64,000 bases of DNA from Bacterioplanoides sp965219715 (GCF_965219715.1 NZ_OZ244785.1:2604001-2668000), one strand, 5' to 3'. Shown: positions 35,295 through 44,425, counted from the stretch's first letter. The notes: generated by a model not told the origin, from the sequence alone. Made by a program: numbers and translations.

Positions 35295-36332
35295 TTACCG
35301 GTTTTTATCAAAACGCGCTTGTTGCTGTACCCGGTGATGATACTGGGTAGTATCTTTTTCTCTGGCGCGTTTTTGCGCCAGGGATTCGGAGTTCAGTGCT
35401 TGTTCGCGCAATAATTTAAAGTAATTTTCCCAACGTCGCTGTTGCAGAGTTCCACGACTGATTGCCGCCTTTATGGCACAGCCTGGTTCTTCCTGATGAT
35501 GGCAATCGCTGAAGCGACATTGTTTGGCTAACTGCTCAATATCCATAAAAGTTTGCTCTATTCCCTGTTCACAATCGCTTAACTGCAATTCACGCATTCC
35601 TGGCGTGTCCAACAATAAACCACCACTCTTTAATAAATGCAAAGAGCGCGACGTGGTCGTGTGTCGTCCTCTGTCATCATCTGCGCGGGCAGATTGAGTA
35701 CTCTGCTGAGTTTCACCACATAAGGTATTCACCAGAGTGGACTTACCCACACCGGATGAACCTAATAAAGCCACCGTTTTACCGGGTTTTATCCACGGCG
35801 ATAATTGCTGCAGGGTCTCTGCCGAAAGCGCATTCACACTTTCTACCATCAACACAGGATCCAGTGCCTGAACCTGCTGCTGGTAGTCACCCGGGTTATC
35901 ACACAAGTCTGCTTTGGTTAACACCACAACAGCTTCTGCTCCGGCTTCGTTCGTGAGTGCCAGATAACGTTCGATTCGATTGAGGTTAAAGTTATTATTT
36001 AACGCACAAACGATAAATACGGTATCGACATTCGCAGCGATCTGCTGCAGTTCTATTTTGCTGCCTGCGGCTTTGCGACTAAAAGAAGTTGAGCGCTCTA
36101 ACAAGCGCTCGAAGCGCTGGTATTCATCAACTAATAACCAGTCACCCACGGCACTGTTTGCCAGTTCCGGGCACATGGAAATCACGTGTTTTCCTTGTTC
36201 AGATAACACGACTAATTGTGAGCGATGCCGTTCACTGACACGTGCAGGAATACAGGATTCCCATTCAGATAAAGACAATTGTTGCTGAAAAAACGGCTGC
36301 CAACCCAGCTCGTTAAGGGTAAAAAAAGACAT
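35295..36332 (-). CDS. rsgA: Small ribosomal subunit biogenesis GTPase RsgA
   Basis: 345-residue circularly permuted GTPase that assists late 30S subunit maturation. The permuted G motifs are visible: the G4 TKAD, then G1 GSSGVGKSTLVN, the ordered loop RGRHTTTSRSLHLL and G3 DTPGM. The C-terminal zinc finger is CRFSDCHHQEEPGC. The start is ATG 36332 with TCAGGGG 9 bp upstream; an alternative start seven codons earlier lies within the structured leader. The untranslated region upstream can fold in alternative ways that may control access to the ribosome-binding site (see the regulatory feature). Confidence 0.93.
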   Translation of the reverse strand: MSFFTLNELGWQPFFQQQLSLSEWESCIPARVSERHRSQLVVLSEQGKHVISMCPELANSAVGDWLLVDEYQRFERLLERSTSFSRKAAGSKIELQQIAANVDTVFIVCALNNNFNLNRIERYLALTNEAGAEAVVVLTKADLCDNPGDYQQQVQALDPVLMVESVNALSAETLQQLSPWIKPGKTVALLGSSGVGKSTLVNTLCGETQQSTQSARADDDRGRHTTTSRSLHLLKSGGLLLDTPGMRELQLSDCEQGIEQTFMDIEQLAKQCRFSDCHHQEEPGCAIKAAISRGTLQQRRWENYFKLLREQALNSESLAQKRAREKDTTQYHHRVQQQARFDKNR

Positions 36333-36444
36333 AGTAACCCCTGACGTTTTCACGTCATGATCAAATTTAATCAGGGGCCTGGAAACAAAACCATGAACAG
36401 TTTGGTTGTTTCCTATGGAAGCCCCGGTTTTTGAATAAACCGGG
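36333..36444 (-). promoter_or_regulatory. Structured 5' leader of rsgA with mutually exclusive stems
   Basis: Read on the minus strand: CCCGGTTT/AAACCGGG (hairpin 1); GGGGC with an inner GGAAACA/TGTTTCC hairpin and then GCCCC (hairpin 2); TGAT/ATCA and TGACGT-GAAA-ACGTCA (two short stems, the second with a GAAA loop); finally TCAGGGG, the ribosome-binding site, and the start codon. GGGGC is shared by hairpins 1 and 2, and GCCCC of hairpin 2 can instead pair with the GGGG of the ribosome-binding site. The three alternatives cannot all form, so a switch is possible. The trigger is unknown. No known riboswitch class was recognised. Confidence 0.45.
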
Positions 36445-36585
36445 CGGAAGAGATCTTGTGTTCTTAACTAAGTTAAAATTAAGTTAAAGAAGCCAGTTAC
36501 AGATCTGCGGCCCGGAAGGTTGCTACAATCATCGTCTTACCCTCCAGAAATTTACTAATAACGGCTAGACGATAACAAAAACAAA

Positions 36586-36606
36586 ACAGGCCCACAAGGA
36601 GCCTGT
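36586..36606 (-). terminator. Terminator of the metal-permease gene
   Basis: ACAGGC and GCCTGT form the stem, followed on the minus strand by TTTTGTTTTTG, downstream of the permease stop. Confidence 0.7.
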
Positions 36607-36642
36607 CTTAATCGTTCGGTGATTCATCTGAGAATCATGATC

Positions 36643-37719
36643 TCAGGCAAATAAAAATCCGTATAAGTACCCTGCTGAAATAGCCATGGATAAGATTACT
36701 GCCAGGAACGCAAGGATCATCTGATTGCGGAATATCGATTTCAGCAAGATCACCTCGGTTAAGCTGGCACCGGCACTGCCAATAATTAACGCCATTACCG
36801 AACCCAACGCCATACCTTTTTTCACCAGCGCTGCACTTAACGGAATCACAGCTTCAGCTCGGATATACAATGGGATACCAATCACAGCAGCAATCGGAAT
36901 GGCGTACCAGATGTTTTCTCCAGCGTATTGCGCAATTAAATCGGTTGGCATAAAGCCATAAATCAGAGCACCAATACTGATGCCTAACAACAGGTAAGGC
37001 AGTACTTGCTTAAAGTCACTCCAGGTTGATTTCCAGATACGTAACCATCGGCTATCTTGTTTCACCTCTGCCGCTTTGGGTTCGGAAACGCAGCAGCTGG
37101 CTTGCTCCGGCTTATTCTCCTGTGCTGGCTGAGCTTCTGTTTTAGTAGCACAACAGCTGGTCGACTCTTGTGGTTTCAGCTGTGGCTCTGACTGTTCGGA
37201 GCAAGCGGTATTGGTACCACATGAACTGGTTGTTACTTCACCATAAGCATCAGCTTTGACATAACGTTCGAAGCCCAGTTTTTCCAGCAGGAAACCCGCC
37301 GATACCGAAACAACCATCGCCATCAGAAAATAAAACAGCGCCACTTGCCAGCCAAAGGTCACCACAAATAAACCGATGATAATCGGATTTAATAACGGGC
37401 TGGAAAACAGGAACACCAGCATAGGGCCAAAACCTGCCCGGGCACGTAACAAACCTTTTAAAAACGGAATGGTGGAACAGGAACAGAACGGCGTAATCGA
37501 CCCGAGTAACGCGGCAACCACATAACCACGACCATTACGCGAGGTCAGAATGTTCTGTACCTTCTCCGGGGTAATAAAGTCCTGCAATACACCCACCAGA
37601 TAACTAATGGCCAAAAACAGAATAGTCAGCTCAGCCGCCAGGAACAGAAACATATCCAGTGCCTGCCAGGCCTGCTGTTGAAGTTCCGGACTTAGCCCGG
37701 ATAACAGTTCAGATAACAT
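36643..37719 (-). CDS. SO_0444-type metal efflux permease (YraQ/ArsP-like)
   Basis: 358 residues from MLSELLSGLSPELQQQ. About eight membrane helices in two halves (LLGSITPFCSCSTIPF and IYGFMPTDLIAQYAGE) fit the DUF318/YraQ permease family. Between the halves is a Cys-rich, soluble insert with SCGTNTAC, SCCATK and SCCVSE motifs, the mark of the SO_0444 Cu/Zn efflux subgroup. It is 128 bp downstream of an ArsR regulator on the same strand. A perfect palindrome in that gap is a likely operator. It is expected to export copper, zinc or a related thiophilic metal. Confidence 0.85.
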   Translation of the reverse strand: MLSELLSGLSPELQQQAWQALDMFLFLAAELTILFLAISYLVGVLQDFITPEKVQNILTSRNGRGYVVAALLGSITPFCSCSTIPFLKGLLRARAGFGPMLVFLFSSPLLNPIIIGLFVVTFGWQVALFYFLMAMVVSVSAGFLLEKLGFERYVKADAYGEVTTSSCGTNTACSEQSEPQLKPQESTSCCATKTEAQPAQENKPEQASCCVSEPKAAEVKQDSRWLRIWKSTWSDFKQVLPYLLLGISIGALIYGFMPTDLIAQYAGENIWYAIPIAAVIGIPLYIRAEAVIPLSAALVKKGMALGSVMALIIGSAGASLTEVILLKSIFRNQMILAFLAVILSMAISAGYLYGFLFA

Positions 37720-37784
37720 GATTGATCTCCTCACTTTATTTCTAAGATTATCGAAATATAAAAGTAGAGATATCATCCAGTCAA

Positions 37785-37802
37785 TATATTTCTAGAAATA
37801 TA
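37785..37802. promoter_or_regulatory. 18-bp perfect palindrome, probable ArsR operator
   Basis: TATATTTCTAGAAATATA lies between the ArsR gene and the permease start. ArsR/SmtB repressors bind AT-rich dyads of this size. Confidence 0.55.
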
Positions 37803-37847
37803 GAAATAAAGATCTGAGGAAGATAGAACTTAATGGGCAGTTATGAC

Positions 37848-38183
37848 TTAGCTGTCAGGCTTAGGCTCTTCATGGACGCAACATTCGTCCTGCAGGAAAT
37901 CGATCAGGCCATCCAACGCGTCGTATTGCGGCACACAATACAAGGTGCGGCCTTCGCGGCGCTGGATCACCAAACCTACGGATACCAGACGGGTAATATG
38001 ATGGGAAAGCGTGGAACCGGGTACCTCTAACGCTGCCTGAATCTCACCCACCGGCACGCCATTGCGACCACCCTTCACCAGATAACGAAAGATACTCAGG
38101 CGGGTAGCATGACCCAGCTCGGCCAGCATTTTGGCGGCGCTTTCGATGTTAGAGGCACTGGCAGTTTGAGCAGTGGTTTGCAT
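37848..38183 (-). CDS. ArsR/SmtB family metal-sensing repressor
   Basis: 111 residues with the winged helix LGHATRLSIFRYLVKGG, VGEIQAALEVPGSTLSHHITRLVSVGLV and the wing RREGRTLYC. A C-terminal CC pair (DECCVHEE) offers metal ligands. The gene precedes the permease on the same strand and would repress it without metal. Confidence 0.87.
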   Translation of the reverse strand: MQTTAQTASASNIESAAKMLAELGHATRLSIFRYLVKGGRNGVPVGEIQAALEVPGSTLSHHITRLVSVGLVIQRREGRTLYCVPQYDALDGLIDFLQDECCVHEEPKPDS

Positions 38184-38269
38184 GGTGGTTACCTGCTGAG
38201 TTCTTTATTTCCACAGAACTGGAAATGTACCATGTCGTGATTGCCAGAGAAAAGCGTTCAGAACAACCC

Positions 38270-38296
38270 AAAAAGAGCCAGGCATTTCTGCCTGGC
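38270..38296 (-). terminator. Terminator of the creatinase-like gene
   Basis: GCCAGGCA and TGCCTGGC form the stem and the minus strand continues with TCTTTTT, 40 bp downstream of the stop. Confidence 0.75.
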
Positions 38297-38335
38297 CAAA
38301 AGGCCTGACCTCACCATCAGGCATGAACAGATCGC

Positions 38336-39715
38336 TCAGCCGACAACAATCGGCATAAAATCGAGTTGAGAAAGGGAACGACTTTTTTCTTTACCATAAA
38401 TAATTGTGTCGATATTAACGCCGATTGCGGGCCTTAAAGTCAGCAGAGCTATCAAACCATTGTCCAGGCCTGCAAATACACTCTCAAAGTTAGTAACAAC
38501 ATTTTCTTCGAAAATATCGTCACTATTGGCGGCACTCAGATCAAACAACCATTCGCCAACCCAGTCCGGTGGAAACGCCAAACCTAACTCATAGCCCCCA
38601 ACAAAATGTTTATCTCCCCAAACACCAGCTTCTTCATAAGATTGTTTAATCAGTTTCGCCACTTCAGAAACTTTACGACCAGCCTTGGCATGTTCACATA
38701 ACAGACGAATACCGTTGCCGGACGACTGGCTCATTTTTAACGTTTCTTCGGAGGGATCACCGGCGACAAACGAGCGACAGATATTGGCGTGATAACGGTT
38801 AACAACACCACTGAGATCTACTGCAAATGACTCGCCTTTTTCGATCGGGCGCCGCGAAGAATACGCATGAGCTGCGGCCAGAGGTCCTGAAATCACCCCC
38901 TGATTAAGACCAGGTAATTCTCCTCCAGCTGCCAGCATCGCCTGAATCGCGACACCATGAAGTTCAAGCGGTGTAACACCCGGATAAAAATGATCTCGAA
39001 TTGCAGCAAAACCAATATCAGCTATTTTAGCCGCCTGTTCGGTATACAGAATTTCTCTGGCAGATTTAACGCGGCGCACGCCCCGAATCAGCAGCGAAGA
39101 ATCCACGACTTCTGCGCCAGAAGCTTCAATACCGCCGCGGATCTGCTGTGAAACAACCGGGTTTGGCACATGGCTCAACAGCTCCATGCCAACCCGGCCT
39201 TTTAACCAGCCACGTTGCTTCAGGTCTTTTAAGATAAATTCGATACCACCCTGAGCACCACCACCCGTTTCCATAAATTCATCCGGAATCCATACCTGAG
39301 TATCGAATACCGATGTCGCCTTATGCACATAGTCTTCATATTCCGTGTCGTAATGTAGTGGTTCATCATGATCAACATGGATCACAACCACGGCCAGCGC
39401 AGGCCACTTAGAAGACGACTGGCCGCGATACCAGGTGGCGGTATAACCCGTGTAATAACACATCCCCTCCGGCGACGTGACATACAAGGTATTAATACCT
39501 TGCTTGCGCATTAGCTGGCGGGTTTTTTCTGTTCGCTGAAGATATTCCGCTTTTTCAAAAGGGAACTCGCCATCTGCTGTTGCAGCGTCCATATCCAAAC
39601 GAAATTTATTTTTACGCTTAGTGGCAATATCTTCCTGAGATAAAACGCTATTTGAGAAAGCCAGAGACCCCAGACCTGCTGTCACAGTGCCTGCCAGAAA
39701 CTTACGTCGATCCAT
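38336..39715 (-). CDS. Tat-exported M24-fold (creatinase/EutD-like) hydrolase
   Basis: 459 residues. The N-terminus DRRKFLAGTVTAGLG is a twin-arginine signal, so the protein is exported folded. The fold is that of M24 pita-bread peptidases, but the metal ligands are altered: the second Asp of the DxxG...D pair is Asn in YHANICR, the metal His position has GYELGL, and the last Glu is replaced in GVNIDTI. The GYELGLAFPPDW segment matches creatinase and ectoine-hydrolase (EutD/DoeA) relatives, which act without a dinuclear metal site. It would hydrolyse a C-N bond in a small amide or amidine in the periplasm. The true substrate is unknown. Confidence 0.8.
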   Translation of the reverse strand: MDRRKFLAGTVTAGLGSLAFSNSVLSQEDIATKRKNKFRLDMDAATADGEFPFEKAEYLQRTEKTRQLMRKQGINTLYVTSPEGMCYYTGYTATWYRGQSSSKWPALAVVVIHVDHDEPLHYDTEYEDYVHKATSVFDTQVWIPDEFMETGGGAQGGIEFILKDLKQRGWLKGRVGMELLSHVPNPVVSQQIRGGIEASGAEVVDSSLLIRGVRRVKSAREILYTEQAAKIADIGFAAIRDHFYPGVTPLELHGVAIQAMLAAGGELPGLNQGVISGPLAAAHAYSSRRPIEKGESFAVDLSGVVNRYHANICRSFVAGDPSEETLKMSQSSGNGIRLLCEHAKAGRKVSEVAKLIKQSYEEAGVWGDKHFVGGYELGLAFPPDWVGEWLFDLSAANSDDIFEENVVTNFESVFAGLDNGLIALLTLRPAIGVNIDTIIYGKEKSRSLSQLDFMPIVVG

Positions 39716-40043
39716 TAAAGAACCTCCCGTTTATCAATACTCAGTTATCGACTGTTTTTATTTTTGGCTCTGATAGCCGTTTGTCATCCCGGATATTCAG
39801 GGCTCAATACACAATACGAGTCTTTGCTCGCTTAAGAAATAGAAAACTGATCGAAAAGAAGATTTTCCGGCGAAATAACCGTTCTGATCGGGTGTAGGTA
39901 AAATAATATAAACGGGCTCTGGCGCCCTTGCTGGCGTGGATTAACCAGATGAATATGACTTAAGAAGCAGGTACCGGAGATTTACAACTTCCCCAGCACC
40001 GGTACCTGCAAAGAGGTCGGCCTGTTAACAGACCCTGAAATAA
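39716..40043 (-). terminator. Intergenic region with terminator of the SDR gene (39967-40009)
   Basis: GCAGGTACCGG and CCGGTACCTGC form a perfect 11-bp stem just after the SDR stop. The remaining 39716-39960 sequence shows no gene and presumably carries the promoter of the creatinase-like gene. Confidence 0.65.
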
Positions 40044-40820
40044 TTATTTTGGCTGCAGACGAATTGCACCGTCTAAACGTACGGTTTCACCATTCAGATA
40101 GCTGTTTTCCACCATATGTAATACCAGGCGACCGAACTCTTCCGGCTGACCTAAACGTTTCGGGAACTGGATATCTTTTACCAGCGCTTCCTGAATATTT
40201 TCCGGCATACCCAGCAGCATAGGTGTACCCATAATGCCCGGTGCAATGGCATTTACGCGAATGCCCCATGGTGCCAGATCACGCGCCATCGGCAGGTTAA
40301 TACCTAGGATGCCACCTTTACTGGCGGAATAACCACACTGGCCAACCTGACCTTCAAAACCAGCAACAGAAGAGGTGTTAACAATAATGCCACGCTCCTG
40401 AGCTTCACCAAATGGCTCGTTTTTTGCCATTTTTTCTGCCGCTAAACGCGCAACGTTAAAACTGCCTACCAGGTTTACATCCACCACTTTCTTGAAGTTA
40501 TCCAGTGGCATAGCTTCACCTTCACGGCTTAACAGACGTTTGGCTGGCGCAATACCGGCGCAGTTCACACAGATGTGTAAGGCACCGAATTTTTCGATTA
40601 CGGCATCCATCGCGCAGGAAACTGATTCAGCACTGCTAACATCAACTTTGGCGAACATCACATTATCAGCGCCAAATTCATCAACAACTGCAGCACCTTG
40701 CTGTTCGTTTAAATCAAAAATCGCAACTTTAACGTTTGCTTTCAGCAACACTTTAACCGTGGCGTTACCTAAACCAGAACAACCGCCAGTAACGACCGCA
40801 ACTTTATTATTGGCTTCCAT
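40044..40820 (-). CDS. SDR oxidoreductase, 3-hydroxyacyl-CoA dehydrogenase type 2-like
   Basis: 258 residues with VAVVTGGCSGLGNAT, VNCAGIA, a catalytic Ser in NTSSVAGFEGQVGQ and the CGYSASKGG active site. The close spacing to the mammalian HSD17B10 type (single-domain 3-hydroxyacyl-CoA dehydrogenase) is recognisable by the GIAPAKRLLSREG and IRVNAIAPGIMGTPM segments. It oxidises a 3-hydroxy-acyl-CoA, probably of a branched or short acyl group, in the cytoplasm. An acyl-CoA dehydrogenase lies directly upstream on the same strand, consistent with consecutive beta-oxidation steps. AAGGA precedes the start. Confidence 0.9.
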   Translation of the reverse strand: MEANNKVAVVTGGCSGLGNATVKVLLKANVKVAIFDLNEQQGAAVVDEFGADNVMFAKVDVSSAESVSCAMDAVIEKFGALHICVNCAGIAPAKRLLSREGEAMPLDNFKKVVDVNLVGSFNVARLAAEKMAKNEPFGEAQERGIIVNTSSVAGFEGQVGQCGYSASKGGILGINLPMARDLAPWGIRVNAIAPGIMGTPMLLGMPENIQEALVKDIQFPKRLGQPEEFGRLVLHMVENSYLNGETVRLDGAIRLQPK

Positions 40821-40900
40821 TTTAAATCCTTAATTTTATTTAATTAGTAATTCTTAAAATAATTTGTCGAAAAGCGTCATCGAGGAAGCTAATGCAAGGC

Positions 40901-40959
40901 AAAAATAAATTCAAAAGCGGAGTTTATAAGTCATAAATAAGCAGTTTGAATTTATTTTT
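40901..40959. repeat. Long inverted repeat between acyl-CoA dehydrogenase and SDR genes
   Basis: AAAAATAAATTCAAA and TTTGAATTTATTTTT are perfect 15-bp arms separated by 29 bp, with flanks GCAAGGC and AACACCGC. The architecture resembles dispersed palindromic intergenic elements of marine gammaproteobacteria. Confidence 0.5.
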
Positions 40960-40987
40960 AACACCGCAGAAGCAACGCAGATAGCTT

Positions 40988-42151
40988 TTAAAGAATATCT
41001 TTCAGTAGGCCCCGGGCTATAATTAACCGCTGAACCTCACTGGTGCCTTCATAAATACTGGTAATACGCACATCACGGGCATGGCGTTCTAACGGATATT
41101 CACGGATATAACCGGCACCACCCATCATTTGTAATGCGCTATAACAGGCATCATTGGCTTTTTCGCTGGCAAATAGTTTTGCCATCGACGCCGCCGAACC
41201 AAAGTCCTGTTTATTTTCTTTTAAATAGGCTGCCTGCATCAGCAATAAACGTGCAGCTTCTAATTCGGTATAACGATCCGCCAACATCCATTGCAGGCCC
41301 TGGAAATTACCAATTTTCTGACCGAACTGTTCGCGCTCACCTAAATAGTTACGGGCATAATCCATTGCCGCCAGGCCAATACCCAATGCCAATGAACCCA
41401 CACCAATACGGCCACCAGCCAATTCGCCCACGGCGATGGCGTAACCCTGGTTTTCGTTACCCAACATGGCGCTGGCAGGTACGCGACAATTGGTGAAAAT
41501 CACTTCATTGGTCGCTGAACCACGCTGACCCATTTTTTCTTCGGCCTTGGCAATTTCAATACCCGGATTATCGGCTTCCACCAGGAAACAACTGATGCCT
41601 TTACCCCGTTTGGCATCACCGTCGGTCACCGCCCAAACGACAAAACAACCAGCGTATTCAGCGCTGGTGATATAGAGTTTGTTGCCGGTAATTACCCAAT
41701 CATCGCCGTCGCGAATGGCTCGGGTTTTCATATTCGCCGGGTCAGAGCCTGCGCTGTTTTCGGTTAAACAAAAACCTGCGGCGGGATAAGTGCCTTCGCA
41801 GATTTTTGGCAGGTAATAAGCTTTTTGTTCATCGCTGCCCACCGACTCGATAACCTCCGCCACCATATTGGTAACAGAAACGGTCACCGCCGTAGCAGAA
41901 CAACCACGTGCCAGCTCGGTAATGGCGCAACTGAAGGCCACCACACCGGCTTCACTGCCGCCGTGTTCAGCACCAACATTCAGGCCCATAAAGCCCAGCT
42001 GTGCCAGTTTATTCAGATTAGATAAAAAAGTGTCACGACTGCCCGGCTGGTGTTCGTCCAGCGGCGCCGCATTGGGAACCAGTTCAGTTTCAGCAAAGTT
42101 TTTTGCAGTGTCCTGAATTAGCTGTTGTTCTTCTGTGAGTGCTAATTTCAT
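40988..42151 (-). CDS. Acyl-CoA dehydrogenase (medium/short-chain type)
   Basis: 387 residues. Family motifs FCLTENSAGSDPANMKTRA (FAD/acyl site), TNEVIFTNCRVPAS, GIGLAAMDYARNY and the catalytic-base region ARDVRITSIYEGTSEVQRLIIARGLL are all visible; the Glu of YEGTSE is the expected base. It oxidises a short acyl-CoA at C2-C3 and passes electrons to ETF. It probably works with the SDR downstream. The start ATG follows CAGGAAACCCG. Confidence 0.92.
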   Translation of the reverse strand: MKLALTEEQQLIQDTAKNFAETELVPNAAPLDEHQPGSRDTFLSNLNKLAQLGFMGLNVGAEHGGSEAGVVAFSCAITELARGCSATAVTVSVTNMVAEVIESVGSDEQKAYYLPKICEGTYPAAGFCLTENSAGSDPANMKTRAIRDGDDWVITGNKLYITSAEYAGCFVVWAVTDGDAKRGKGISCFLVEADNPGIEIAKAEEKMGQRGSATNEVIFTNCRVPASAMLGNENQGYAIAVGELAGGRIGVGSLALGIGLAAMDYARNYLGEREQFGQKIGNFQGLQWMLADRYTELEAARLLLMQAAYLKENKQDFGSAASMAKLFASEKANDACYSALQMMGGAGYIREYPLERHARDVRITSIYEGTSEVQRLIIARGLLKDIL

Positions 42152-42266
42152 CGGGTTTCCTGCCTGAAGAGAAAGTTAACCACATTTTTGCACACTCACA
42201 GATAGGGGAATATAACGGATTCGCTTACCCGGGCAGGCAGGATAGATCAGCTACTGATCTGTTGTC

Positions 42267-43331
42267 TTATCGACCAATCAGCTGTTTTAACGATTGCGGC
42301 AGCTGCTGCTGTTGGCAATCAACCGCTGAGTTGTCCTGATCGACAGAGTTAAAGGTATGCCAATAGAGAATATTCTGCTGTGGATTCGCCCGGCAGCATT
42401 CAAGTGCTGCGGCAGCTGCCTTGGCAGTGTAAGTTGATTCCAGTTCAATGCCTGAAGCTTTAAAGGCGGTTTTTGCGACGTCCCCGGCGTCACTGGCGAC
42501 CCCATAACCGTCGCCATAATAATCATCACTCAGGTTAACTTTATTTAACGTTAATGTCGGAATATGGTTATCCGCTTTGCGTAAAAAACGATAGGTTTGT
42601 TGCATCAGCTTTTGTGCAGTTTCGGCAGTACAGATTGGAATAGGCCCCAGATGAGACGGCGCTACCCGAATGCCAGTCACCTCGGTTTTTAACCCCAATA
42701 GCTGACAGCCCAGCGTTAAACCTGCCAGAGTGCCACTGGAACCCACAGGACAAATTATTTTGTCCGGCTCCGGCAATTCACCATTATCGATTTGTTGTTT
42801 TAGTTCCAGCGCGGCATTCACAAAACCAATACAACCCATAATATTCGAACCACCCGCCGGTAAGTGGTAACTGCGTGGTGACAATATATGAGAGGCGTAA
42901 TAAGCCAGCGCGGTTTTCAGAATAGAGCCACGATATTGTAATTTGGCTCCGTGGCGCACCATAGCTTTGAGGTTTTTAAGTACCGTGTCGGTTACCGGTT
43001 GTTCGAACAAATAGACCTTGCTGTCGAGCTGATTTGCCTGGCAAAAAGTCGCCGTAGCAACACCATGATTGGTACCGGTAGCTCCCATGGTCACAATGCT
43101 GTGTTTCTTCTGTTTCTGCGCATCGGCAATAATAAACTCCAGTTTACGGACCTTATTGCCGCCGTAATCGCTGTTGGTCAGGTCATCACGTTTTATCCAC
43201 AAATTTTCCGGCAGCGGAACCTCACTACCTGTTCCGGCAAACGACTCAACCGGTGTTGGTAAGTCGGCAAATTCAATCACAGGGATGGTTTCTGCCAGTT
43301 GTGGATAATGATCAAACAGAGAATGTGTCAT
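42267..43331 (-). CDS. PLP-dependent D-cysteine desulfhydrase / ACC deaminase-like enzyme
   Basis: 354-residue fold-type II enzyme. The PLP-binding lysine lies in NSDYGGNKVRKLEF, the phosphate-binding loop in CPVGSSGTLAGLTLG, and the active-site ATGTNHGVAT block is seen. Such enzymes deaminate D-cysteine, ACC or other small amino acids. The gene stands alone, with a LysR gene divergent across 200 bp. Its real substrate cannot be deduced. Confidence 0.82.
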   Translation of the reverse strand: MTHSLFDHYPQLAETIPVIEFADLPTPVESFAGTGSEVPLPENLWIKRDDLTNSDYGGNKVRKLEFIIADAQKQKKHSIVTMGATGTNHGVATATFCQANQLDSKVYLFEQPVTDTVLKNLKAMVRHGAKLQYRGSILKTALAYYASHILSPRSYHLPAGGSNIMGCIGFVNAALELKQQIDNGELPEPDKIICPVGSSGTLAGLTLGCQLLGLKTEVTGIRVAPSHLGPIPICTAETAQKLMQQTYRFLRKADNHIPTLTLNKVNLSDDYYGDGYGVASDAGDVAKTAFKASGIELESTYTAKAAAAALECCRANPQQNILYWHTFNSVDQDNSAVDCQQQQLPQSLKQLIGR

Positions 43332-43528
43332 AGCGTTCGAATGTGATTCTGTTGTTGTTATAAGAGCTGCAGAGCTTGGTAGTTATCAGCGAGAATCACT
43401 CTACCTTCAGGAAGCTGCAAACGCACTATGATATTACGCCAGTTTCTAACGTCTGATACCTGCTGTTATAGCCTGACTGAGATACAATCAAACGATCGAC
43501 GCTCAGAGTAATCACTAAAAGGATTCCC

Positions 43529-44425
43529 GTGCTTAACCAACTTAACCTCGCCGATATCCGCACCTTTGTGCTGATTGCCGATGAAGGCAGCTTTACCAAC
43601 GCTGCAGAGGTACTGAATGTATCCCGCTCCCACGTGTCGCGTCAGCTCAGTGCGTTAGAAAAGCAGATGGGCGTCACTCTGATGATTCGTACTACCCGCT
43701 CATTAAAACTGACCGATGCCGGTAAGCAGTTTCATCAGCAGGCGAAAAACGCCTTACAACAGCTTGAGCAGGCAGTAATGGCAGCGGTGGATAACACCGA
43801 AGAAATCCGTGGTTTGATCCGGGTGAATTGTGTTGGTGGTCATATTGGTGAAGACCTGATTGCAGTGATGGCCAGTGAATTTATGCGTCAACACCCACAG
43901 GTCAGCATCGAGCTGGATTTCTCCAGCAACCGGGTCGACTTAATTCAGGATGAGTTCGATATTGCTTTCCGCATGGGCGAGCTGAGTGATGCCGGATTTA
44001 TCGGTAAAAAACTCACCGATTTAAAACTCGATACCCTGGCCAGCCCGCAGTTGTTGCAACAATACCCCGGGGTTACTCACCCGAAACAATTGGCGGATTT
44101 GCCCTGCTTAACCGGTTCGGTAAAAAGCTGGAAGTTTCAGCAGATAGATAAACCGGGTAAAACCATCGAGGTCCAGGTGAATGGTCGTCTGAGCTGTAAA
44201 AACGGCCGCGCTCTGGTGCAAGGGGCGTTAGATGGTAATGGGGTGATTCGTGTACCTGTGATGTATTGCCGGGATGAAATTCAACAAGGTAAGTTGCAGC
44301 CAGTATTTTCGGACTGGCAGATTCCCCTGGTGCCCTTCTACGCCATTTATCATAAGGATAAATATCAGCCCGCACGGTTGCGGGCCTTTATCGAATTTAT
44401 TCAGGAAAAGTTTCAGCAGTTATAA
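43529..44425 (+). CDS. LysR family transcriptional regulator
   Basis: 298 residues starting GTG, with AAAGGA eight bases upstream. Helix-turn-helix SFTNAAEVLNVSRSHVSRQLSALEK is followed by a CrgA-like effector domain. Divergent from the PLP enzyme gene and convergent with the acetoacetate-decarboxylase-like gene. Target unknown. Confidence 0.87.
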   Translation: MLNQLNLADIRTFVLIADEGSFTNAAEVLNVSRSHVSRQLSALEKQMGVTLMIRTTRSLKLTDAGKQFHQQAKNALQQLEQAVMAAVDNTEEIRGLIRVNCVGGHIGEDLIAVMASEFMRQHPQVSIELDFSSNRVDLIQDEFDIAFRMGELSDAGFIGKKLTDLKLDTLASPQLLQQYPGVTHPKQLADLPCLTGSVKSWKFQQIDKPGKTIEVQVNGRLSCKNGRALVQGALDGNGVIRVPVMYCRDEIQQGKLQPVFSDWQIPLVPFYAIYHKDKYQPARLRAFIEFIQEKFQQL

